Positions 7,361-14,610 of a stretch of 64,000 bases of DNA are shown here, piece by piece. Both the position numbers and the translations under genes were made by a program. How positions within the stretch are numbered: position 1 is the stretch's first letter; each line of letters begins with the position of its first letter. The notes under the pieces are model-generated. The model worked only from the letters and a program-made list of their open reading frames with translations. It made no database searches and was not told the origin of the DNA. This DNA comes from Saccharicrinis sp963666825 (lineage in GTDB: Bacteria > Bacteroidota > Bacteroidia > Bacteroidales > Marinilabiliaceae): NCBI GenBank assembly GCA_963666825.2, contig OY763044.2, forward strand, positions 62,001 to 126,000, written 5' to 3'.

Positions 7361-8071
7361 ATGCAAACAATATTATATATATCAGAATCAAGAGGTGCTG
7401 CAAATTATGGATGGTTAGATACAAGATATTCATTCAGTTTTGCAAATTACTATCACCCTGAAAGAATCCACTTTGGCGTATTAAGGGTTTTAAATGATGA
7501 TCTGATTGCTGGTGGGGGAGGTTTCCCCGAGCACCCGCATGATAACATGGAGATTATCACCATACCATTATCAGGAGCGTTAGCGCATAAAGATTCAATG
7601 GGAAATAGTTCTGTTATAAATGCCGGAGAAGTACAGGTAATGAGTGCAGGTAGCGGTATTTTCCATAGTGAATTTAATCACAGCCAAGAAGAGTCGCTAA
7701 GACTGTTTCAGATATGGTTATTCCCAAATAAAAAAAATGTAGAACCGCGTTACGATCAGATTTCTTTAAAGGATGTTGAAAAAGAAAATGAATTCTATCA
7801 GATTCTTAGTCCTAATAAAGATGATCAGGGAGTATGGATACATCAAAATGCATGGTTTAATATGGGGAATTTCACTCAACCAGGAGCTCAACAATATAAT
7901 GTAAAAGCAAAAGAAAATGGAGTTTACATTATGCTTATTGAAGGTGAAATTAAAATCAACAATGAGGAATTAAAAACCCGGGATGCTATAGGGATTTGGG
8001 ATACAGAGTCAATTGATATAGAAGTTGTATCTCCATCAAAACTATTAGTAATGGATATTCCAATGAGGTAA
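7361..8071 (+). CDS. Pirin-family protein (YhhW-like bicupin, quercetinase-type)
   Basis: A 236-residue bicupin protein. The N-terminal cupin metal site is complete: His58 and His60 in PEHPHDNMEI, and His102 and Glu104 in GIFHSEFNHS, the same spacing as the metal ligands of E. coli YhhW, which degrades quercetin in vitro. Other pirin hallmarks are RGAANYGWLDTRYSFSFANYY near the start (shown here in full length because it is 20 or so residues) and VMSAGSGI. The C-terminal cupin (PGAQQYNVKAKENGVYIMLIEGE) has lost the metal residues, as usual. Probably cytosolic. In this setting, between an AraC regulator and YceI, a role in redox or electrophile stress is more likely than flavonoid breakdown, but that is inference. 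Confidence 0.9.
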   Translation: MQTILYISESRGAANYGWLDTRYSFSFANYYHPERIHFGVLRVLNDDLIAGGGGFPEHPHDNMEIITIPLSGALAHKDSMGNSSVINAGEVQVMSAGSGIFHSEFNHSQEESLRLFQIWLFPNKKNVEPRYDQISLKDVEKENEFYQILSPNKDDQGVWIHQNAWFNMGNFTQPGAQQYNVKAKENGVYIMLIEGEIKINNEELKTRDAIGIWDTESIDIEVVSPSKLLVMDIPMR

Positions 8072-8190
8072 ATAAGGATTCATATTATTTAAACAATATA
8101 GATTACATAAGTGTTTAATTAGTTAAATATTAGCAATTTAAAATAGTGTATTAGTAAAATTAATTTATTATAACCAATAAAAAAAGAATT

Positions 8191-8760
8191 ATGAAAACGA
8201 TGAAAAGTTTAGTATTAGCAGTTTTAGTATTAGTATCAGCAGGTGTATATGCGCAGGATTTTACAGTAGACGCAACAAAATCAACCGTTAAATGGGAAGG
8301 TAAAAAAATTGGTGGAGCGCACAATGGTCATATTGCAATTAAAGAAGGTACGTTTTCTGTAAAAGGAGATAAATTAGCTTCAGGTACATTTGTAATTGAT
8401 ATGCAAAGTATGACAAACGATGATCTTGAAGACGCTGATTATAACGCAAAATTAATTGGTCACTTAAAGTCAGATGATTTCTTTAGTGTGGAAAAATTTC
8501 CAACAGCAACATTAAAAGTTACAAGCAGCTCAAAATTCGTAGCCGGAAAAGCTACTGTAAAAGGTGATTTAACAATTAAAGGAAAAACAAATCCAATTGA
8601 ATTTGTAGTTACACGAAATGGAAAAGAATTTTCAGGAATTCTAGTTGTTGACAGATCTAAGTATGACGTTAGATATGGATCAAAAAGCTTCTTTGATGAT
8701 TTAGGAGATAAAGTAATCTACGATGATTTTACTCTGGATGTAAAATTAGTTACTAAGTAA
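8191..8760 (+). CDS. YceI-family periplasmic protein
   Basis: A 189-residue secreted protein with a signal peptide ending VSAGVYAQ. The family landmarks are DATKSTVKWEGKKIGGAHNG, GTFVIDMQSMTNDD, HLKSDDFFSVEKFPTATLK, GDLTIKGKTNPIEF and the C-terminal DRSKYDVRYGS. YceI proteins are eight-stranded antiparallel barrels that bind amphiphiles such as polyprenoids; several are induced by stress. It follows pirin by 119 bases in the same direction. Pirin-YceI pairing is common in Bacteroidota. A GC hairpin with a T tract lies 220 bases after the stop codon. Confidence 0.93.
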   Translation: MKTMKSLVLAVLVLVSAGVYAQDFTVDATKSTVKWEGKKIGGAHNGHIAIKEGTFSVKGDKLASGTFVIDMQSMTNDDLEDADYNAKLIGHLKSDDFFSVEKFPTATLKVTSSSKFVAGKATVKGDLTIKGKTNPIEFVVTRNGKEFSGILVVDRSKYDVRYGSKSFFDDLGDKVIYDDFTLDVKLVTK

Positions 8761-8981
8761 TAAAGCTCATGTTTATACTAGCATTTTAATTACAACTGAT
8801 ATGAGGCAGGTATTAGAATTTCGTGGTTGTGTGAAATCTTTTTCACTAAAAATTATTCGACATTAGAATTCTTGCTTACAGGTTTTATTTAAATAACATA
8901 GTTGCTATCCCCACAATTACTTAATGTCGCTAATATAAACTACAGGTATTAAGCATAAAAAACTATCCAATCAACAAGTAT

Positions 8982-9012
8982 AGGTCGCTCCATTTAGGGG
9001 CGACCTTTTTTT
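8982..9012 (+). terminator. Rho-independent terminator in the 8761-9314 gap
   Basis: AGGTCGCTCC (8982-8991) pairs with 8997-9006 over 10 bp (one wobble) around ATTTA, then seven Ts. It is 222 bases after the YceI stop codon. It may end the YceI transcript or a separate short RNA; I found no clear promoter in 8761-8981. Confidence 0.8.
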
Positions 9013-9221
9013 ATATAGTTTCTGTTTAAAAAAAAAGTTTGTAAATTAGTATAGATTAGAATAATAGACCTTTTTGATATAAATGATTATATTACATCAA
9101 ACGGTAAACCATTGTTATGTATGTAACGTTATATATTAAAAAGAGGGATAAATAATATAAATAGGGTTGTTATAAGTAATTTTTTTAATGATTTAAATAG
9201 TAATGTTTTAATAATAATATT

Positions 9222-9229
9222 TAACTTTG
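9222..9229 (+). promoter_or_regulatory. -7 promoter element before the HNH-HTH gene
   Basis: TAACTTTG fits TAnnTTTG, but no TTG lies 19 bases upstream. It would give a leader of about 80 bases. The rest of the 554-base gap is very AT-rich and shows nothing else. Confidence 0.4.
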
Positions 9230-9314
9230 TGTAATTGCATTTTTAATTTTATCCCTACCCATTTATTTTTTACCGAGCCCTTATATCAATATCAACAATT
9301 TAAATCACATCAAA

Positions 9315-9959
9315 ATGGAGTTTAAAAACATTAGGTACCCGGGAGTTAAAGATGAAATAAAAGTGAGTGAAGATGGTAGTCTTATTGAATACAATGGAGT
9401 TCCGTTGCATCAATCATTAATAAAGTCGCCAAAGAGCCGTCATGGGTATTATCAAGTGTCAATTAAAGGTGTTGTAATGTATGTGCATCGCTTGGTTGCA
9501 TTAGCCTTCGTCCCAAATCCAAAACCAGTTTCTTTTAAAATGGTATTACATAAAAATTGTGTAAGTACTGATAACCGCTATGATAACCTTGAGTGGGGAA
9601 ATCAGAAATCGCTTACGAAAAATCGTATAGATAATGGCTTGGCTGGTGCAAAGTCTCTAGAAGTAAGAGGTAGTTCTACTATATCTTATGAAGATGCCGT
9701 AAAAATTGCCGAGAGATTAGATAATGGTGAATTGGCTAAAACAATTGCCAAAGAGTTTAATGTTTCTGAAATGAGTATTGTTCGTATCAGGAAACGTTAT
9801 TGTAAGAATAAAGCTAAAGCGATCAGATATCCAAAGGAAATTAAAATGAATATCTTAAAGCTTTGCCAAAATCATGATCCTGTTCAGGTGGCTAAAATTA
9901 CCAATATTCCATATCACACAGTATGGCGTTGGTATACACAAAGTAAAAATTTAAAATAA
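9315..9959 (+). CDS. NUMOD4/HNH endonuclease-like protein with C-terminal helix-turn-helix
   Basis: A 214-residue protein with three parts. The N-terminal NUMOD4-like segment (about 5-50) reads IRYPGVKDEIKVSEDGSLI and ends GYYQVSIKG. The HNH_3-type segment (about 50-105) reads YVHRLVALAFVPNP, then VLHKNC and DNRYDNLEW, keeping the first His and the Asn/Asn positions expected for the motif. The last 90 residues carry a recombinase-like HTH (ISYEDAVKIAERLDNGELAKTIAKEFNVSEMSIVRI, split here) and a second possible HTH near the end (VAKITNIPYHTVWRWY). Such proteins are known as homing endonucleases, but there is no split gene or intron around it. It resembles the protein at 18689-19249 in layout and in the NG..K.IA..F.VSEM.I.RI stretch. 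It may act as a standalone nicking enzyme or as a DNA-binding regulator. Confidence 0.8.
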   Translation: MEFKNIRYPGVKDEIKVSEDGSLIEYNGVPLHQSLIKSPKSRHGYYQVSIKGVVMYVHRLVALAFVPNPKPVSFKMVLHKNCVSTDNRYDNLEWGNQKSLTKNRIDNGLAGAKSLEVRGSSTISYEDAVKIAERLDNGELAKTIAKEFNVSEMSIVRIRKRYCKNKAKAIRYPKEIKMNILKLCQNHDPVQVAKITNIPYHTVWRWYTQSKNLK

Positions 9960-10146
9960 TTAAATAACATTATATTAAATGTATTATTGGAACGATTTGT
10001 TCTGGTTTAAATAAATAATACAAATTATATAGAATTATTGGTTGTTTAAATTTTGAATTTACTATATAGAATTGGTAAAGTATTGCTACATAGTGGAATA
10101 TATGTTAAATAAGGTATTTGTAATTATAAAATTCAATTACTAAATT

Positions 10147-10173
10147 AAAGATGGTATTTACCATCTTTTTTTT
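10147..10173 (+). terminator. Terminator between the HNH-HTH gene and the chemoreceptor
   Basis: AAAGATGGTA (10147-10156) pairs with TACCATCTTT (10159-10168), followed by further Ts. It lies just ahead of the chemoreceptor start, so it separates the two genes or attenuates the second. Confidence 0.75.
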
Positions 10174-10195
10174 ATTTAACTAATTTTTATCCACT

Positions 10196-10558
10196 ATGAG
10201 TTTAAGAGATTACTCCATTAGATTAAGGCTTATTATAGGTTTTTCTATTATGGTTGTTGCAGTAATTATTATAGGTATAATTAGCAATAACAGCCTTTCT
10301 AAAACTAAGCAAATTGTAAATGTATCTAACCATCTGGAAGAAACACAAATAAGCCTTTTAAATGCAAGGTTAAAAGTGACCTATTTTATGATGTATGGAG
10401 ATACTGAAAATGTAAATCAGGTAAATCAGTATATAGAACTTGCCCTTAGTCATGTAGACTCATCTCAGCTATATAGCATTTATAACGATCAGAGATCTGA
10501 ATTCTTAAAAAACACATCGTCCAATATAATAATGATTTTAATAAGTATGCAAAACTAG
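10196..10558 (+). CDS. Methyl-accepting chemotaxis protein, N-terminal fragment (frameshifted)
   Basis: A 120-residue fragment of a chemoreceptor. It starts MSLRDYSIRLRLIIGFSIM, a short cytoplasmic lead and the first transmembrane helix (about 12-30), then the beginning of a four-helix-bundle sensor domain (SLSKTKQIVNVSNHLEETQISLLNARLKV, split). The reading is sensible up to RSEFLK (about residue 104). After that the peptide becomes low-complexity (IIMILISMQN) and stops. The missing continuation, HIVQYNNDFNKYAKLEKQKN, is in the -1 frame from 10513 onward and joins the large downstream frame. The two frames together would give about 638 residues, a normal receptor length. The break lies at an A6 run. 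This is either a true frameshift mutation, a sequencing error, or much less likely programmed slippage. Confidence 0.75.
   Translation: MSLRDYSIRLRLIIGFSIMVVAVIIIGIISNNSLSKTKQIVNVSNHLEETQISLLNARLKVTYFMMYGDTENVNQVNQYIELALSHVDSSQLYSIYNDQRSEFLKNTSSNIIMILISMQN
10507..10513 (+). other. A AAA AAC heptamer at the chemoreceptor frameshift
   Basis: In the upstream frame the codons read TTA AAA AAC, making A AAA AAC, a classical -1 slippery heptamer shape. The -1 frame opens at 10501, directly after a TGA at 10498-10500, so the switch must occur between 10501 and the TAG at 10556-10558. Confidence 0.7.
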
Positions 10559-10644
10559 AGAAACAAAAGAATGAGGGGCGGGTAAAGTGGTCAGATACTG
10601 GTGCATTTCTAGGGGATCTTCTGACCAAATCCAATAATTCATCA

Positions 10645-12111
10645 ATGTCTGGTTTTAATTCAGAAATGTATCAGGTTCATAGTAATCTGCGAATATCAGC
10701 TTGGGAATTTGTGGCTAATCAAGCTGATTCTGACGGAAATTTGAATCTGGAAAAGAAAGAAAAGGTCGTAAGTAATTTGAATCATTGTTTTAATGTTCTG
10801 GATAAATATAAGGCAATATATAATGCTAATAGAGATCGCAGGTTAATTACAGATCTTATATCTGGTTACGAAAGTTATGAAAGCGCCTTTGAAAATTTTA
10901 CAAAGGAAGTGTCAGATCAGGAGTTACAAGTTCAAAAAATGCAGGAATCAGGACTGTTGGTAGCTAAATATACAAATGAAATGGTTAATGCAACAGAAAT
11001 GCTTGAAGCCAAAATTATGGACAGGGCAAAAAACTTGGGATTAATTGTGTTAATTATCACTGTTCTGTCAGCTATTTTCATAAGTAGAACTACAGTTATA
11101 AGTATTACCAAGCCATTAAATAAGGGTGTAGATTTAATAGAAGAACTGGCAAAAGGAGAGTTGAATCATGAGATTAAAGTAGATGGTAATGATGAGGTTA
11201 CCCGTTTAATGAGTTCGATGTCTGTAATGAATGATAAGCTTAAACAGGTTGTTGGCGAAATTCAAAGTGGTTCAGAGCAGCTTTCTCAGGCAAGTAATCA
11301 GCTTAATCAGAATTCTCAAAATATGTCACAAGGAGCAACAGAACAAGCTGCTTCACTGGAGGAGGTTTCTACAACAATGGAAGAAATGGTTGCTAATATT
11401 CAGCAAAGTAGTAGTAATGCTATAGGAGGAGCAGAGCAATCAGAAAAAGCTCTTGAAGCAATCAGATTGGTTAGTGCAGAATCAAACAAAGCGGTTGAGG
11501 CTAATAAGGCTATTGCGAATAAAATTGCTGTTGTAAATGAAATTGCCAATCAAACAAACATACTTGCTTTAAATGCAGCCGTTGAGGCTGCTAGGGCAGG
11601 TGAATACGGTAGAGGGTTTGCTGTTGTAGCAAGTGAGGTTCGAAAACTGGCTGAACGAAGTAGTATTGCAGCAAAAGAAATTGTGGCTTTAACAAAAGAA
11701 ACAAGTTTGTTAACCCATAACTCAAACAGTAAATTAGAAGAATTAATTCCTGTAATTACTGACTCTAATAATTTAATGAAAGAAATTGCAGCTGCAGCTA
11801 AAGAGCAATTAGACGGAGTAACGCAAATTAATACCGCAATTCAGCAATTAAATCAGGCTACCCAGGAAAATGCATCAGGAAGTGAAGAAATGGCCGGAAA
11901 TGCCGAAGAATTAAGTTCTCAGTCTGTTCAATTAAAAGCTTTGATTGGTTATTTTAAATTAAATGGTAATGGGCACTTTATTAAAAATACAAATTTATTT
12001 AAAGAAGAATTTGATATTTCAGGCAATGGTGGTTGTGTGATCTCACAACCCCAGTTTCAGCAAAAGAGTTTTAATGAAGATTTTGAGATGGAAGAATTTG
12101 ATAAATTCTGA
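10645..12111 (+). CDS. Methyl-accepting chemotaxis protein, C-terminal fragment with HAMP and signalling domains
   Basis: The open frame runs from 10501; 10645 is its first ATG. It holds the rest of the periplasmic four-helix bundle (SNLRISAWEFVANQADSDG), the second transmembrane helix (LGLIVLIITVLSAIFIS), a HAMP linker (ITKPLNKGVDLIEELAKGELN), then a long coiled-coil MCP signalling domain with methylation helices rich in Gln/Ala/Ser and the conserved hairpin tip IANQTNILALNAAVEAARAG followed by GRGFAVVASEVRKLAERS. The tail is acidic and lacks an obvious CheR-binding pentapeptide. No che genes are adjacent. Without the upstream fragment the product lacks the first membrane helix, so it would not assemble as a normal receptor. 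The coding sequence beyond the break is undisturbed, which favours a recent lesion or a sequence error. Confidence 0.85.
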   Translation: MSGFNSEMYQVHSNLRISAWEFVANQADSDGNLNLEKKEKVVSNLNHCFNVLDKYKAIYNANRDRRLITDLISGYESYESAFENFTKEVSDQELQVQKMQESGLLVAKYTNEMVNATEMLEAKIMDRAKNLGLIVLIITVLSAIFISRTTVISITKPLNKGVDLIEELAKGELNHEIKVDGNDEVTRLMSSMSVMNDKLKQVVGEIQSGSEQLSQASNQLNQNSQNMSQGATEQAASLEEVSTTMEEMVANIQQSSSNAIGGAEQSEKALEAIRLVSAESNKAVEANKAIANKIAVVNEIANQTNILALNAAVEAARAGEYGRGFAVVASEVRKLAERSSIAAKEIVALTKETSLLTHNSNSKLEELIPVITDSNNLMKEIAAAAKEQLDGVTQINTAIQQLNQATQENASGSEEMAGNAEELSSQSVQLKALIGYFKLNGNGHFIKNTNLFKEEFDISGNGGCVISQPQFQQKSFNEDFEMEEFDKF

Positions 12112-12139
12112 AGTTATTAGCTTTTAATAAGGAATAAAC

Positions 12140-12175
12140 AAAGGGAATAAAATGATAGTTTTATTCCTTTTTTTA
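12140..12175 (+). terminator. Terminator after the chemoreceptor
   Basis: AAAGGGAATAAAA (12140-12152) pairs with 12159-12171 with one wobble, followed by more Ts. Confidence 0.75.
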
Positions 12176-12177
12176 TG

Positions 12178-12210
12178 ATTAAATCGTAACTTAATATGGA
12201 TTAAATCGTA
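12178..12210 (+). repeat. Direct repeat ahead of the universal stress gene
   Basis: GATTAAATCGTA occurs at 12178-12189 and again at 12199-12210. The 21-base period equals two helical turns, as for a tandem operator. No clear -7 element is seen nearby. Confidence 0.4.
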
Positions 12211-12315
12211 TAAACATATATTCGAGCACTAATGATATTGTTTTCTTGTTGTTAGTAATCTCTTACTACGGTGTTTAACCGGTACTCTGATAAGTATAAT
12301 ATAAATGATGAGGCT

Positions 12316-13131
12316 ATGAAAAAGGTATTGTTATTAACCGATTTTTCAAATACAGCCCGAAATGCCGCTCTTTATGCATTAAAAATGTTTGTAGATGAGA
12401 ATGTTCATTTTTCGCTTTTAAATGCATATGATTTAGAGTTTAGTGGTAGTCCTTACGTGATGCAGGTTAAGGAGGAAATGGCATATGAAAGTGAAAAAGG
12501 ATTAAAACAAGAAATGTCTGTCCTAAAGCGTGTCTTTCCTGAGGCTGTAATTGACGCTATCTCCAGTTTTGGATCTCTGATTGATGTTGTGCAGGAAAAA
12601 ATTAAGGAAGATCATCCGGAATTACTAGTTCTTGGTTGTAGAGGTGAATCAGCCCTTGAAAACTTCTTACTTGGATCTAACGCTTATGAAGTAATTAAAA
12701 ATGTTAAGGCTCCTATCTTAGTTGTGCCAAAATCAGCACAATTTAAAAAACCTGAAAAGATTGTTTTTGCAACAGACTTGCAAGATGTAAATAAAGATAC
12801 TGTAATGAATCCTATCAGGGATATTGTGGCTCGATATAGATCAGCTCTGATGTTTGTTAATGTGTTGGATGATGAGTATGTGAATAGATTGGATGCTGAG
12901 AATAAAATTGAGGCACATTTCCCAAATGTAAATATGAGTTTTAATTTTATTGAAGGTGATGATGTAGCTAAAAGTATCAATAAATTTATGAATGAGAATG
13001 ATGCTGAAATGGTTGCTCTTGTGCGTCATGACGTTAGTTTCTTTGAAAGAATTTTCCATCCAAGTATCACTAAGCAAATGGTATTACATCCAGAACATCC
13101 TATGTTGATTTTACATGATGAAATGGATTAA
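12316..13131 (+). CDS. Universal stress protein with two tandem UspA domains
   Basis: About 272 residues from the ATG at 12316 (MKKVLLLTDFSN); the in-frame GTG at 12271 would add a hydrophilic, non-conserved lead. Domain 1 (about 1-150) has the first Usp strand, KVLLLTDFS, and the nucleotide-loop type sequence LVLGCRGESALENFLLGSNAYEVI, closing with APILVVPK. Domain 2 (about 155-272) starts KPEKIVFATDLQD and ends with MVLHPEHPMLILHDE; its G-2x-G-9x-G loop is not obvious. Tandem Usps are cytosolic stress-response proteins that bind ATP or other ligands. The gene stands alone, with a direct repeat upstream and a bidirectional terminator after it that it shares with glyA. Confidence 0.88.
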   Translation: MKKVLLLTDFSNTARNAALYALKMFVDENVHFSLLNAYDLEFSGSPYVMQVKEEMAYESEKGLKQEMSVLKRVFPEAVIDAISSFGSLIDVVQEKIKEDHPELLVLGCRGESALENFLLGSNAYEVIKNVKAPILVVPKSAQFKKPEKIVFATDLQDVNKDTVMNPIRDIVARYRSALMFVNVLDDEYVNRLDAENKIEAHFPNVNMSFNFIEGDDVAKSINKFMNENDAEMVALVRHDVSFFERIFHPSITKQMVLHPEHPMLILHDEMD

Positions 13132-13148
13132 ATGATTTTATATGTAAT

Positions 13149-13185
13149 AAAAAAGCCAGCAAATGTTATGTTTGCTGGCTTTTTT
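13149..13185. terminator. Bidirectional terminator between usp and glyA
   Basis: A perfect 15-bp stem: AAAAAAGCCAGCAAA (13149-13163) with 13171-13185. The A-run and T-run flanks make it effective for both converging genes. Confidence 0.93.
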
Positions 13186-13203
13186 GATTTTATAAACTAT
13201 ATC

Positions 13204-14484
13204 TTAGTAAGCGAAAAGAGGAAATTTATTCATCATTTCATTTACTTTAGTTTTTACTTCATTAAGTGTGTTTTCGTTTTCTACGTCAGATAAAACCTGA
13301 TCAATAAGGTCTACAATAGGAGCCATATGCTCTTCTTTTAAACCACGAGTTGTAAGAGCAGCTGTTCCAACTCTGATTCCTGATGTTTGGAAAGGACTTC
13401 TGCTATCAAAAGGAACCATGTTCTTGTTAATTGTAATGTCAGCTTTTACTAATGTGTTTTCAGCTACTTTACCTGTTAACTCAGGGAATTTAGTTCTTAA
13501 GTCAATTAACATAGAGTGGTTGTCAGTTCCTCCCGAAATTACTTTGTAACCTTTAGCTATAAAAGTTTCTGCCATTGTTTTGGCATTCTTTTGTACTTGA
13601 GTTTGGTACTCAATATATTCAGGTTGTAATGCTTCTAAGAAAGATACTGCTTTAGCCGCAATAACATGCTCAAGAGGTCCACCTTGTACTCCTGGGAATA
13701 CCGCAGAGTTTAAAAGAGAAGACATTTTTCTGATTACACCTTTAGGTGTTGTTTTACCCCAAGGATTATCAAAATCTTTACCCATTAAAATAATACCACC
13801 ACGTGGTCCTCTTAATGTTTTATGAGTTGTAGAAGTAACAATATGAGCATGTTTAACAGGGTTTTCTAATAAACCAGCAGCAATTAAACCAGCAGGGTGA
13901 GCCATATCAATCATTAAAATGGCACCAATTTCGTCTGCTATTCTTCTCATTCTTGCGTAATCCCATTCTCTTGAATAAGCAGAAGCTCCACCGATAATTA
14001 ATTTTGGTTTGTGCTCACGAGCTTGAGCCTCCATCATATCATAGTCAACAAGACCAGTATCTTCTTTTACACCATAAGCTATTGGCTCATACAATAATCC
14101 AGAGCTGTTTACAGGAGAACCGTGAGATAAGTGACCTCCATGAGATAGGTCTAATCCTAAAAATTTATCACCAGGATTTAAAACTGTCATTAAAACAGCC
14201 ATATTTGCCTGTGCTCCACTATGAGGTTGAACATTAGCATATTCAGCATCATAAATTTTACATAAACGCTCAATTGCTAATGCTTCACTTTGATCAACAA
14301 CTTCACATCCACCATAATATCTGGCGCCAGGATAACCTTCCGCATATTTGTTTGTCATATAAGAACCCATAGCTTCCATTACTTGTTCGCTAACAAAGTT
14401 TTCAGAAGCAATTAATTCAATACCATTAAGCTGGCGTTGATGTTCTTTTTCAATAAGCTCAAATATTTTATCGTCGCGTTTCAT
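13204..14484 (-). CDS. glyA: Serine hydroxymethyltransferase
   Basis: A 426-residue PLP enzyme that converts serine and tetrahydrofolate to glycine and 5,10-methylene-tetrahydrofolate, the main cytosolic source of one-carbon units. Motifs in order: IELIASENFVSEQVMEA (15-40), YAEGYPGARYYGG (48-59), the QPHSGAQANMAV segment, MAHPAGLIAAG, the PLP lysine Lys222 in TSTTHKTLRGPRGG, and the C-terminal SGIRVGTAALTTRG. Length and motifs are those of a complete bacterial enzyme. It starts with ATG at 14484. Downstream it ends at the bidirectional hairpin at 13149. The ClC gene lies 127 bases upstream in the same direction with a separate probable promoter for glyA in between. Confidence 0.98.
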   Translation of the reverse strand: MKRDDKIFELIEKEHQRQLNGIELIASENFVSEQVMEAMGSYMTNKYAEGYPGARYYGGCEVVDQSEALAIERLCKIYDAEYANVQPHSGAQANMAVLMTVLNPGDKFLGLDLSHGGHLSHGSPVNSSGLLYEPIAYGVKEDTGLVDYDMMEAQAREHKPKLIIGGASAYSREWDYARMRRIADEIGAILMIDMAHPAGLIAAGLLENPVKHAHIVTSTTHKTLRGPRGGIILMGKDFDNPWGKTTPKGVIRKMSSLLNSAVFPGVQGGPLEHVIAAKAVSFLEALQPEYIEYQTQVQKNAKTMAETFIAKGYKVISGGTDNHSMLIDLRTKFPELTGKVAENTLVKADITINKNMVPFDSRSPFQTSGIRVGTAALTTRGLKEEHMAPIVDLIDQVLSDVENENTLNEVKTKVNEMMNKFPLFAY

Positions 14485-14578
14485 AAAATAGATTATTAAA
14501 GGATGAGAGTTAATATAATTCAGTTATGTTCATCCTGTATGTATAACAATTTGATAAATATCTTTTTAAAATAGAGTG

Positions 14579-14586
14579 CAAATTTA
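14579..14586 (-). promoter_or_regulatory. -7 promoter element for glyA
   Basis: On the minus strand this reads TAAATTTG (TAnnTTTG), about 95 bases before the glyA ATG. The -33 TTG is not evident. A GGATGA/TCATCC pair in the leader (about 14500-14535) could form a loose stem. Confidence 0.4.
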
Positions 14587-14610
14587 AGATATACACTTTG
14601 TATCAGAAAA

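Noticed and set aside
9315..9959. Homing endonuclease of a group I intron
   Set aside because: No intron core or split host gene is visible on either side, and the C-terminal HTH plus free-standing expression argue for a different context.
10507..10513. Programmed -1 frameshifting in the chemoreceptor
   Set aside because: The heptamer shape is right, but there is no stem 5-9 bases downstream (a GGTCAG/CTGACC pair lies too far away) and MCPs are not known to use it. An indel is more likely, so I kept it only as a point to check.
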